DNA of 64,000 bases from Rutidosis leptorrhynchoides (lineage: Eukaryota > Streptophyta > Magnoliopsida > Asterales > Asteraceae). Of the stretch, positions 34,384 to 45,966 are shown piece by piece. Under the pieces are notes generated by a model that was not told the DNA's origin, ran no database searches, and worked only from the letters and a program-made list of their open reading frames with translations. The translations under genes were made by a program, and so were the position numbers. Location: contig NC_092341.1 of the NCBI RefSeq assembly GCF_046630445.1, positions 27,728,001-27,792,000 of the forward strand, given 5' to 3'. The number at the start of each line of letters is the position of its first letter. The first letter of the stretch is position 1.

Positions 34384-35257
34384 ATTGGTATCAAATTTCA
34401 AGTTTCGATTCCTAGGGTTTCATATCCGAAAATCAACAAAAAATAAAATAAAAATAATACTCAACAAAAAATCAACTATTTTCATAGTTAAATTCGGTGA
34501 TTTGACCAAGTTCTGATTAAAATTTGGTGTTTGAAGTTCTTGCACAACATTCCTGAAATTCGTCAATTTAATGCGTTTTTGAACCGATTAGTGTTATCTG
34601 TTAATCGGAGGTTCAAGATTAAATTCTGATCATTTTTGTGCAATTTTCAGCACTTTTCGGCAAGTTTTGTGTTTGCGCCACCAACGTCCACCGTGAGCCA
34701 CCACCTTCGACGGCGCCGGAGTTCTAACAGAATTCCAGGTTGAAGACGATTATTTGTTGTGCACTCGTACGGTCCATTCATGTTAGATTATTTCTAGGGT
34801 TCTTGTAATTTCTTTGAAGATATCAGTCTCACGATTCATTCATTGGTATTCCTTATTCTTCGTTAATTATTATTCCTTTATCTAATTGACAAAGTGGTAA
34901 TGAATAGTCTACTTTTACCACTTTACAAGCAAACAATAGAGTTTTAGCTTTTATAAAATAGCCACAAAACCTTATACTATGTATTAGTTACTATTAGTCT
35001 ACCTTTTACATTTTTCAAAGAAACAACAAAGTTTTAGTTTTTATAAAAATAGCCACAAAACCTTATATTTTTAGTTATGAATACTTTACTTTTGCCATTT
35101 TGCAAACAAACAACAAAGTTTTAGTTTTTACAAAATAGCCACAAAACCTTATTTTATTATTGTTATTAGTCTACTTTTTACATTTTGAAAAGAAACAACA
35201 TAGTTTTAGTTTTTACAAAATAGTCACAAAACCTTATATTATTATTATTATATATTA
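34384..35257 (+). other. Outer Gypsy leader with ~87-bp tandem repeats
   Basis: Non-coding leader. From about 34895 to 35240 four units carry the core GTTTTAGTTTTTA(T/C)AAAATAG followed by CCACAAAACCTTA; cores start at 34941, 35031, 35118 and 35203 (spacing 85-90 bp). No ORF. Confidence 0.7.
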
Positions 35258-35299
35258 TCTTATATATTTACAAAAGTAGCCAAAGCTTTCTATTATTTA

Positions 35300-35391
<92 letters not shown>

Positions 35392-36071
35392 ATTATTATT
35401 ATTCTTATTATTATTATTATTATTATTATTATTGTTATTATTATTATTATTTATATTTATATTTATATTTATATACTACCTAACAGACAAAAAACTGTGA
35501 ATAGTAATCAGGGGCACTTTCGTCCTTTCCCTTCTTTCTTTTTTTTTTTTTTTTTTTTTTGTTTTCACCTTTTTTTTCTTTTCCCAAAAAAACCCCAAAC
35601 TTTGTTCTAAAATTAAAAGCGACCCCCCAAACAGGGGGTAAAGTGTCAAATAACCATTTTCATAAAAAATCTTAACTAAACTTCACCCAAATATTCAACG
35701 GGTCATATCTTCTCGCTCGCAACGAGTTAAATTTTCCCGACACCATCGTTAAACTCGAAATAATTTTAGGAACACAATGTCACTAACTATACGCAAAACG
35801 GACGCTTTTTAAAAAACGTTAAATATTTGAGGTACTTTTCATACACGTTGATTTTGCGTTAAATTTTTAAAAGTCGACAACTCCATAGCAAAACGCGGAG
35901 ATGCAATAATTTAAAATAACATTTAAATTTTTAACGGATTATACCTTTTAGTTCGACTCGAGTTGCGCTTCAACGACATCATCGTTAGCCACGAAATAAT
36001 TTTACAAACTAAACGCAATAAAATACATTGAAAACCGAACCCCCGACGCAAAGCGAGGGTTCGTAAACTAG
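35258..36071 (+). mobile_element. Non-autonomous Helitron in outer Gypsy leader
   Basis: The 3' end is diagnostic: a perfect 7-bp stem CGAACCC (36036-36042) / GGGTTCG (36057-36063), four bases, then CTAG (36068-36071) before a T. The proposed 5' end is TCTTATATATT at 35258 after an A. The body includes a long (TTA)n/(GTT)n microsatellite and AT-rich sequence without coding content. The 5' end is less certain than the 3' end. Confidence 0.7.
35300..35463. repeat. Compound (TTA)n-(GTT)n-(TTA)n microsatellite
   Basis: About 50 trinucleotide repeats with an internal switch to GTT and back (35346-35391), within the Helitron. Confidence 0.93.
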
Positions 36072-36749
36072 TTTCTGTTATTTTTAGAGCCCTGATTTTA
36101 GTTCTTGTTAAAGACGACTAATTACGTCAGACCTTATTTTGGTCTTTAGTGGACATATAAAAGTTTGGTGGACTGGAATTAAGTGGTCCATTGGGCCTGA
36201 ATTGAAATTTGGGTCAAAAATATTACTTGAGTTCATAAGATTGTGGGCTAATTTCTTGGGTCAGATTAAGTGGACACTTAACAAATTTACGAGTGATTAA
36301 GCGGCAAGTGGCAATACATATACAAAAGGTAATTGAGTTATACAAGTTTGAAGAATCAAACGATTAATGATAAGATGCCGATCTTTTATGATAACCCCAC
36401 ACAAGTTGAATTGTTAAGGAATACTATGAATTATTTGATTCGTGGTTTAAAGAGAGGACGGATTTTTCAGAATTATATGGTACCCATCTATTTGTTTCAG
36501 GGTTACGGCTTGAACTTAAGAAAGACGTTATCTTGTTCAGACCCAAAAACCTTCGTGATGCATATTGTTTGGCGGCTTTACAAGAAGATATGCAAGAGGT
36601 TGCGTAAAGAAAGGCAACAACTCATCTTATATCAAAGTCATGTATGAGTGTCCAACTCAAAATAGGCATATTACCACTATCTAATACCGTTACTCATGTG
36701 AGTGTATCGCAACTTAACACTAAAATGAATAGTGCAAAGTGTCCGCCTA
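36072..36749 (+). pseudogene. Outer Gypsy gag core remnant
   Basis: From about 36320 the sequence is readable as Ty3/Gypsy gag in alternating frames. The clearest piece, near 36500-36610, reads LELKKDVILFRPKNLRDAY, then CLAALQEDM, the conserved end of the retrotransposon gag domain, and ends at a TAA where the family continues. Coding similarity runs up to the Copia1 insertion (AKCPPKK at about 36735-36754) and resumes after it at 56425. Frameshifts are numerous, so it is old. 36072-36319 is non-coding leader. Confidence 0.7.
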
Positions 36750-36754
36750 AGAAG

Positions 36755-37909
36755 TGTTGGAGGTTTTATTTAATTTTCGTGTAGGGTAAAATAATCGAAA
36801 GCCGGATAAATCACTGAATCATGGTATCACTTTCCGAAAGTAATTATTCGACCCTTATTGCCTGGGTTACACGAATATCACTTTGGGATAAGACAGATAT
36901 TAGTTCTTGTTATTGACAGTAAATAAGAACTCTTTTGCAGAGAAGTATTAGATGTTCGTAACTTGTGTCTTCTCTCATGCATATTGGTTAATATATTTAT
37001 ATACACCCTTAATCATGAAAGAGTCTTTTATTAAAATCAATTGGCCGATTGATTAATAAAGGTATCTTCTATAATATTCAAAAGTAGTTACAGGAAGAAT
37101 ATTTCTATAAACATATATTATCACTTCCATCATTAAAGTAAAAGTTATTACTTTTACAATAAACAAATATTATTACTTCTATCATTAAAGTAAAACTTAT
37201 TACTTTTACAATAAACCAATATTATATTTTACAACTATCAAAGCATGAGTGATTACTTTATAATAAACAAGTATTATTCCTTCCACTATTAAAGTAAAAG
37301 TGGGTCCAGGAACAATTCTTCCGTAATCACTCAAAATTGTGTTAAGTGTTTTCTTGCTACTGCCTCTTAAGGACCAGCAGCGCAAAAGTCAGCAAAAGGA
37401 CCAGCAGCACAAAAGTCAGCAAAAGGACCAGCAGCGCAAAGGAGTCAGCATAGGGACCAGCAGTGCAAAAGTCAGCAAACAGGACCAGCACAGCAAACAG
37501 GACCAGCAGCGCAGAGGAACCAGCAAACAGGACCAGAAGCGCAGAGGAACCAGCAAACAGGACCAGTTGCGCAGAACAACCAGCACAGGGACCAGCTGCG
37601 TAGAACAACCAGCACAGGGACTAGCTGCGCAGAACAACCAGCACAGGGACCAGAAATGTAGAACAACCAGCACAAGGACCAGCAATGCAGAACAACCAGC
37701 ACAAAACAGTTAGCCAAATTTCAGCTTACTAAGAAAACTTAGTACTGAAAACACTTAGTCAAATTTCAGGTAGACCAAGTCATGATAGTAAATAATGGAA
37801 AACCACTTTTGGGTCCGGGTAATCTATCACTTAATGGGTGTACACTCCGTACCTCCAAACCCATTTACAAGTGTAGATTAAAACCCACAATTACACTAAA
37901 TTTCCAACA
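36755..37909 (-). repeat. Copia1 LTR (3' LTR in element orientation)
   Basis: 1155-bp LTR, TGTTGGAGG...TTTCCAACA, with a minisatellite at 37371-37706 longer than that of its partner. The polypurine tract lies immediately inside (minus strand AATTGGGGAGGAT, 37910-37922). Confidence 0.93.
37371..37706. repeat. Minisatellite in Copia1 3' LTR
   Basis: Same GGACCAGC-type units as 3176-3417, about a dozen copies, with a different mixture of spacers. It includes an out-of-phase short unit near 37485-37500 and 29-bp AACAACCAGCACAGGGACCAG-type units at the end. Confidence 0.85.
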
Positions 37910-38524
37910 ATCCTCCCCAATTTAGTGCAATTCGTTTCATGAGAATTAAACAAATTAAAACAAAACTCATGCATAAATGAAAATATCTTGAAGATTGAAT
38001 TTTCACCTTAGTACATTACGCATTCCAAATATTCGAGAATCGGGGTGTTCTAAGAATTGAACCCTTCAACCCATTTGAATAACTGAAAATAACATACACA
38101 TAAGTTTTCAAATACTCTAAAGCTATCCTGACACTTTACAAGCCATGTGTCCATATCCTTTCATGAATGTATCTAAAGCAAAAGTCCAAGCTTTGTTGAA
38201 GCGGCAAAACTTCACATTCACATAGGTAGTTCATTTCAGTCATGCACCTGCTCATGCACTTTTTCAAATGAACTATTAAGAAGCCAGACTTCAACCTCTC
38301 CTTCAGCAGGTTCGAGTACATACATTACCTTGGGATGATACAAAACTTATGTACTCCAAATTTCTAAGTATAAGCCTTCCACATTGAATTCAACTTCTAA
38401 TTTTTATCAGAAGGGAATTGGGTATCTTATAATTAGAAATTTATGCGGACTTTAAACCCATCCCCACAGCAGACTTGTTAACCAAGTCTCTTGCCAATCC
38501 CTTCGTCAAGTGATCAGCTAAATT

Positions 38525-40618
38525 CTATTGTGACCTCACGAACACTATAGAAATCACCCCATTCATGATGAGTTCACGAATCATGCTATGTCTAACACCT
38601 AAGTGTCTAGACTTTCCATTGTACATCTGGCTATAAGCCTTTACCAATGTCGCAGCACTATCACAATGGATAGACATGGGTGCTATAGGTTTAGGCCATA
38701 ATGGTATCTCATGGATCAAGTTTCTAAGCCATTCTGCTTCTTTACCAGCAGCAGCTAAAGCAACAAACTCAGATTCCATCGTTGAGTTGGTAATACATGT
38801 CTGCTTCTTAGAAGCCCATGAAATAGCACCTCCCCCAAGCAAGAACACCCAACCACTTGTTGAAGAATGATCTTCAATATTGGTTATCCAACTAGCATCA
38901 GAATATCCTTCTATTACCGAAGGAAACCCATTATAAGATAAACTATAGTCCATAGTTTTCTTTAAGTACTTCAGTACCCACCTAATTGCTTGCCAGTGAT
39001 GAGTACTAGGATTACTAGTATATCTACTCAGTTTTCCCACCGCAAAAGCAATATCCGGCCTTGTACAAGTCATGGTGTACATCAAACAGCCAATCACCTG
39101 AGAATACTCAAGTTGTGATACAGCTTTACCTTGATTAGGCATAAGCTTCTCACTTGGATCCACAGGGGTACTCACAGGAGTACATTCAAAGCAATTGAAC
39201 TTTTTCAACACCTTCTCAATATAATGAGATTGAGAAATTGAAATTCCTTTGCTTTCACGTTTGATCCTAATGACAAGGATAACGTCAGCCTCCCCCATAT
39301 CTTTCATGGAGAATTTTGATGACAAAAATTCTTTTGTTAAATCAACCTGACTTTGGTCAGTCCCAAAGATTAACATGTCATCAACATATAGACAAATTAT
39401 AACTCCTTTATCAGAATAATCAAATTTACTATATACACATTTATCTGCTTGGTTTAATTTAAAACCACTAGATAAAACCACTTCATCAAACTTTTGATGC
39501 CATTGCTTAGGTGCTTGTTTCAAACCATATAAGGACTTCACAAGTTTGCACACCTTGCCTTCATTTCCTGGCATGACAAAGCCCTGAGGTTGGTTCATAT
39601 AAACCTCCTCATCTAATTCACCATTCAAGAATGCTGTTTTCACATCCATCTGGTGAACAACCAGATTATGAATTGTAGCCAAAGCAATCAGCAGTCTAAT
39701 GGTAGTGATACATGCCACAGGAGCATAAGTATTAAAATAGTCAATTCCAGACTTTTGTCTAAAGCCTTGAATGACTAACCTTGCCTTGAACTTTTCAATA
39801 GTTCCATTCACCTTCATCTTCTTTTTGAAGATCCATTTGCAACCCAAAGGTTTGCAACCAGGAGGTAAATCAGCTAACACCCAAGTGTTATTGCCCATGA
39901 TGGAATCCATCTCATCATTAATTGCCTCTTTCCAGAATGCAACATCCTGAGACCTCATTGCTTCATCATATGTTTCAGGATCATCATCAACATTAAAGCA
40001 ATATAAATATTGGGTAGAAACATCATCCCTGGAACCTTCAACTAAGTATAGTTTAAATTCTGGTCCAAATGATTTAGGTTTCCTTTCTCTTTTTCTTTTC
40101 CGAAGCTCGAGTGACTGATTAACAGCCTTTTCAGAGACTTCATCATTACAATCCTTATTGATTCCATTATTACTTGGAATCATATCTTTTGGTCTAGGTA
40201 TAGATGAAAATCGATTTTCATCAAAGATTGCATCCCTTGAATCAATCACGGAATTAATTGAGACAAACTTATTAGGCTCTATTACATAGAACCTATATGC
40301 CTTGGAATGTTCAACATATCCAACAAATATGCAATCTATACCTCTTTCACCTAAACTTTTCTTCTTGGGATCAGGCAGTCTTACGACAGCCCTACAACCC
40401 CATACCCGAAGATAATTCAAGTTAGGTTTCCTTTTATTCCAATGTTCATAAGATGTAATCTTGTTTCTTTTGTTAGGAACTTTATTAAGCAAATAACAAG
40501 CTGTTAACATAGCTTCCCCCCAAAATCCTTCACTTAAACCCGAATAGGATAACATAGAATTAACCATTTCCTTAAGGACCTTATTCTTCCTTTCAGATAT
40601 ACCATTTCGTTGTGGAGT
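38525..40618 (-). pseudogene. Copia1 integrase C-term, reverse transcriptase and RNase H
   Basis: Long minus-strand frame (680 aa from 40567, with the same frame open to the Gypsy2 junction at 40618 as [12 protein letters not shown]). In order: integrase C-terminal region ([31 protein letters not shown]), reverse transcriptase from about residue 215 ([34 protein letters not shown], catalytic YVDDMLIFG intact), and RNase H ([16 protein letters not shown]). It stops at 38525-38527 with TAG where the family has Gln, two residues before the NLADHLTKGLARDLV tail, which remains readable downstream. Apart from this and the Gypsy2 insertion the block is clean, so Copia1 was young when hit. Confidence 0.93.
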
Positions 40619-40623
40619 ATAAG

Positions 40624-42924
40624 TGTAACATCCCGCCTTTTTCCGTTTACTTTCCGTTTATTCATTTTAAAGTCCGTTATATGTTTATAACATCTCCCAT
40701 TGATACGCGTTTTAAATTATCTCGTTTAGGTAATTCACGCACCCGAATGAAACTTGAGGGACTAAACTTGCCAAAATGGTGACTAGGTCAAAGGAGTCAA
40801 ACTCCTCTCATCCATTCATTCATCTCCTTCTTCTTTGTTACTTCCTCCATTTTCTCTCAACACCCAATTACAAAGAATCATCATCTATTTCAAATCGAGC
40901 AAGCTTCAATCCAAACAAATTACATATTTGGAATCCTTGCATCTTCCTCTTCGATTCCATACCGATTTCATTACATTTAGGTAACTTTATAAAATCACTA
41001 GATTTTGTGTTCTTGATGTTTTTAACTTATAGAAGTGTTAATTAGTGTCTATGGCTCAAGTCTAACATGAATATATGATTTGTATGCTCGATCTCATTAT
41101 TTTAGTGTAACTAGCATGAACATGAAAAGTGTGTGTTTGATTTTGAGTTTTGGATGATTTAATTTTGTTGTTATGATAAAGTGAAGTATTAAATGTGTTC
41201 CAAGTATCACTAGCTTCAATTTGATGTGTAGGTTGCTTTAGAAAACTTCATAAACTTGATTATTGATTTTGGTGGATTTGGGTTAGGGTTTGATGAACTT
41301 GAAATGAACCTTTGATGCTTTGAATGATATGAGATGTTGTTAGTAAGTGTTTAGTTGTATTGTATGTTTAATTATCTTCGAAACGGCATATCATTCGTGC
41401 AAATTGGTTGCCCAAATCATTGAATTGCATTTATGAACTTGAATGCATTAAATGATGAGCATTGAATGTGATTTGGGTTGTTGCAAGTATTGAATTGTTT
41501 GTTGAAATGTGTTTAGTTGTTTTCCTCGTCAAAATACCTTCTCGATAATATAAGATACATATTTTGATTGTTTGCGGGTCATAAATTGGGATTGTTTGAG
41601 TTTTGGTTCGTGCATTTCTTTGTTGCAGCAAAACAAGGTCTGGATACAGATCTGGACGCCGTCCAGATTATTGGACGCCGTCCAGGCCTTCAATGCTGGA
41701 CGCCGTCCAGCAAATCTGGACGCCGTCCAGATACACTACCAGATTCTGTTTGGTTTGGTCATTTTACGAAAAATGTTTGCCATGCTATGGACCTCCGATT
41801 CACATGTAACTTGTTTTAACATGCTCATATATGATTAAAAACCTCAGAAAAATAGTTCGAGACCCGACCCAAACGTTTTCGATGACTTTGACCCGACCCA
41901 AGTTGACTTTTAATCAAACTTAACCAAATGTTTATGAAATCGTACTAACATTCTTTTATACTTGTATTTTGCATGAGACTTGACAATTTGACTCACATAC
42001 TATAGTAATCGAGTCGTAACGAGCCATAGGACTAATTGAACACTTTGACCGACCGTGTTTACCAATATTGATACAAACTTATTTGTTTAGGTCAAGACTA
42101 GCATTCGTTCTTGCACACGTTTACTTGTTGAAGTACTTTTACATACGTACACTCAAGGTGAGATCATAGTCCCACTTTTACTCTTTTGAACTTACAATTA
42201 GGATGAGAAAACATAAATATTTCTTTTTACTAAATGAACACAAGTACGGGAAAACAAACATTCTACATACGAGTTTAGAACAAAATTCTCAATTCGATTA
42301 ACATTAGTTACACTTGCCTGGTGTAAGCGAGAACTTATGTTGTATGGATCCATATGGGTTTGACAAACCCTCATTTAGACGGTTCGCTACCGTTTACGAA
42401 TGAAATATATTTTTGAGAAATAGTATATGTTCTAACACTATTGTGATGAGGTTCTATGGAAGGAATGTTAAGCATTGATAATTGGGTGCTCGTGAATATT
42501 AACTTTTGGAATGTATTACTATTATATCGATGTTACAAATCTTGTGGTTCACTTGTACTTACTTACTTAAACCTATGATTTCACCAACGTTTTCGTTGAC
42601 AGATTTCTATGTTTTTCTCAGGTCCTTGAACATTTTGTGATACATGCTTCCGCTCATTACTTTTGATACTTGCTTGGATGTCGAGTATACATGCATACGT
42701 GGAGCGTCTTTTGACTACTTTTAAATTGTGTCGCATATGTTTCAATTGTACTTTAAACTTTGTTATGTAACTAGTTGTCGAACTACTTTGTAAACCTTGA
42801 AACATCTTTACTTTTGAAATGAATGCGACATAATTTTGGTCAAACGTTGTTTTAAAGACTTATGACCACGTAACGGCACCTAAGTAGACGGTGCCATTAA
42901 TGACGATTTTGTCGGGTCGCAACA
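40624..42924 (+). repeat. Gypsy2 5' LTR
   Basis: 2301 bp, TGTAACATCCCG...GTCGCAACA. It contains four copies of CTGGACGCCGTCCAG or TTGGACGCCGTCCAG (41652-41730). The antisense ORF at 42581-42805 recurs in all three LTR copies only through LTR homology. Confidence 0.95.
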
Positions 42925-43348
42925 GATGGTATTAGAGCCTTGGTTGTAGGGATTTAGAGTTCATTGGTGTCAACCCCGAATTATAGGGTACATTAGTGAG
43001 TCTAGACTACAACTGGCATATAGACTTGAAGTAGGAATTACTTGACTACTTGTGCATTTATACTCGAACGTTTCTACTCATATCTACTCTTATTTCTTCT
43101 TAATCTCACGATGTTTAATTTGGTTGACGCGCCACCTTGACTTAGTGAAATAATGTCGAATGCACATATGAATTAAGGTAATATAATTTCCGGGATTATA
43201 TTACGGTGACTCATATGAACATTCCGACATTATGACACAAAGAATTTAAGGCAAGTCAAGGAAAATTTTTCTCTCTATCCTTATTCCATATCATGATTAG
43301 TATTATTGAAAATACTAATCAACGATATTCTTGTGTTTTGAAGGAACG

Positions 43349-45676
43349 ATGCCTCCTCACCGTGTGCCACGCCATGAGACTCCCGAACAAGCCCTTCAAC
43401 GGATGATAGCCACCGCCGTGGATGCGGCCATGGCCGGTCACTCTTCCAACAACAACAACAATAACAACAACCACAACAACAACAACAACAACAATGGAGC
43501 CGGTAATTTAAACGAGGGGTGCTCCTATAAAGCTTTCATGGGGTGCAAACCTCATACTTTTGATGGGACCGGGGGACCGGTTACTCTCACTTGATGGTTC
43601 GAACAAACGGAGGCCGTTTTTAGCATAAGCGGTTGTCGGGACCAAGATAAGGTCAAATACTCCACTCACACTTTCGCCGGTGTCGCCCTCACATGGTGGA
43701 ACACCTATGTACAATCGGTGGGTACCGATGAAGCTCACGCCCTCTCTTGGGCCGACTTAAGGGAAAAGATGATCGTCGAATATTTCCATCGTGAAGAAAA
43801 CTGAAGGCTCGAACAAGAGCTAAGAACTTTGAAAGCGGTCGGAAACGATCTCAAGGCTTATAATCAATGATTTTCCGAACTAGCCTTGATGTGCCCAAAC
43901 CCTGTGAACCCCGAGTCTTTAAGGGTTGAACTTTACATGGATGGTCTTCCAAAGAGCATCAAACACGGGGTAATGTCATCCAAACCCACTAATCATCAAG
44001 AAGCTTTGAACATGGCCCGCAAGTTGATAGAAACGGTGGAAGAAATCGTAGTGCCGGCACCTAAAGCCGAGGATAAGTCGGGTAACAACAAAAGAAAATG
44101 GGAAGCCCCCCAATCAAGCAACAACAACTTTACCATGAAGCCTTTCACCTCCGACGGCAAGAAGGGTTATGCCGGAAACCTACCTCTTTGCAACAAATGC
44201 AACAAACATCACTTTGGTGAATATGGCAAGCTTATTTGCCATCGGTGCCAAGGAGTTGGTCATAAGGCCAATGAGTGTAAACGTGTCGCCCCCGTCTCTC
44301 GAAAGGGGCCCAATGCACCAAAGACGGGCACTTGTTACGAATGTGGCCAAACGGGCCATTATAGAAATGCATTCCCGAAGAAGAAAGACAACCCCAACAC
44401 GCGCGGCCGAGCTTTCAACATCAACACCGAGGAAGCCCGAGATGAAAATGAATTAGTCACGGGTACGTTTCTTCTCAACAACACTTATGTTACTTTTTTA
44501 TTCGATTCGGGTGCCGATAAGAGTTTTGTATCCAAGACTTTGACTCATTCTTTTAGCACTCCACCACTTCCATTAGATGCCACTTATACCATTGAAGTGG
44601 CCAACGGGAAACTATTGAGTGTCGACACATATTACCGGGGGTGTACATTAAACATTTTAGGTAATGAGTTTGAAATTGACTTGATACCCATGGAACTAGG
44701 AAGCTTCGATGTGATAATCGGTATGAATTGGTTAGCCAAAACGAAATCTCACATCCTTTATGATCTTAACGTAATCCGAATTCCTATCAAGAATGGTGAA
44801 CCTTTGATTGTTTATGGCGATAAGAGTTGCACCGAACTCAACCTCGTTTCGTGCCTTAAAGTTAGAAAACTACTCCGTAAGGGTTGTTTTGCGATCCTTG
44901 CCCACGTTAAGAAAGTCGAGTCCGATGAGAAGCATATCGATGATGTGCCAATTATTAGTGACTTTTCCGATGTATTTCCCGACGAATTGCCGGGTCTTCC
45001 ACCTCATCGACCGGTAGAATTCCAAATCGATCTTATTCCGGGAGCCGCATCCGTAGCACGTGTACCATATAGACTTGCTCCATCCGAAATGCAAGAATTG
45101 CAAAGTCAAATCCAAGAACTACTTGACCGTGGTTTTATCCAACCGAGCCATTCACCATGGGGCTCTCCGATTTTGTTCATTAAGAAGAAAGACAAATCCC
45201 TACGAATGTGCATTGATTATCGTGAACTAAATAAATTGACGGTTAAGAACCGATATCCTCTTCCTCGCATCGATGACCTCTTTGATCAACTATAAGGGTC
45301 TTGTGTATATTCGAAAATCAATCTCCGCTCGGGTTATCATCAATTAAGGGTTAAGGGGGAAGATGTCTCCAAAACCACTTTCTGAACTCGTTATGGTAGT
45401 TATGAATTTCTTGTTATGCCATTTGGTCTCACTAACGCACCGGCAGTGTTCATGGACCTTATGAACCGCGTGTGCAAACCGTATCTCGATAAATTCGTTA
45501 TTGTGTTCATCAATGACATCTTGTTCTATTCTAAAAGTGAAGAAGAGCACGAACAACATCTTCGACTTGTGCTTGAACTCTTGAGACAAGAACGACTCTA
45601 TGCTAAATTCTCCAAGTGTGAATTTTGGTTGAAGGAAGTTCAATTTCTTGGTCATGTTGTAAGTGATCAAGGTATT
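43349..45676 (+). pseudogene. Gypsy2 gag, protease and reverse transcriptase N-half
   Basis: The ATG at 43349 (MPPHRVPRHE) begins one frame running to the solo LTR. Gag: poly-Asn tract at 43447-43494, gag core with TWWNTY (about 43690), two knuckles at about 44230-44370 ([14 protein letters not shown] intact; [14 protein letters not shown] has Phe in place of the last Cys). Protease DSGADKSF (about 44507). [37 protein letters not shown], and the catalytic loop FINDIL in place of F(I/V)DDIL (Asn codon 45512-45514). In-frame stops: TGA 43592, TGA 43802, TGA 43868, TAA 45293, TGA 45383, each one C-to-T step from the expected Arg (CGA) or Gln (CAA). The frame is otherwise unbroken. Confidence 0.93.
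43447..43495 (+). repeat. (AAC)n coding repeat, poly-Asn in Gypsy2 gag
   Basis: About 15 AAC/AAT codons with one CAC, encoding an Asn tract near gag residues 34-48. Confidence 0.9.
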
Positions 45677-45879
45677 TGTAGTGACCCGAACTTTTCCATG
45701 TTTATATATATTAATTGAGATTGATATTTACAAGATTAAATGTTTCCAACATGTTAAGTAATCAAACTTGTTAAGACTTGATTAATTGAAATATGTTTCA
45801 TATAGACAATTGACCACCCAAGTTGACCGGTGATTCACGAACGTTAAAACTTGTAAAAACTATATGATGACATATATAT

Positions 45880-45966
<87 letters not shown>

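Noticed and set aside
36333-36647. 104-aa ORF as a host gene
   Set aside because: It is a frame-shifted readout of a Gypsy gag domain; the conserved motif lies in the neighbouring frame.
43886-45295. 469-aa ORF as an independent gene
   Set aside because: It is one open stretch of the Gypsy2 gag-pol frame between two transition-derived stops.
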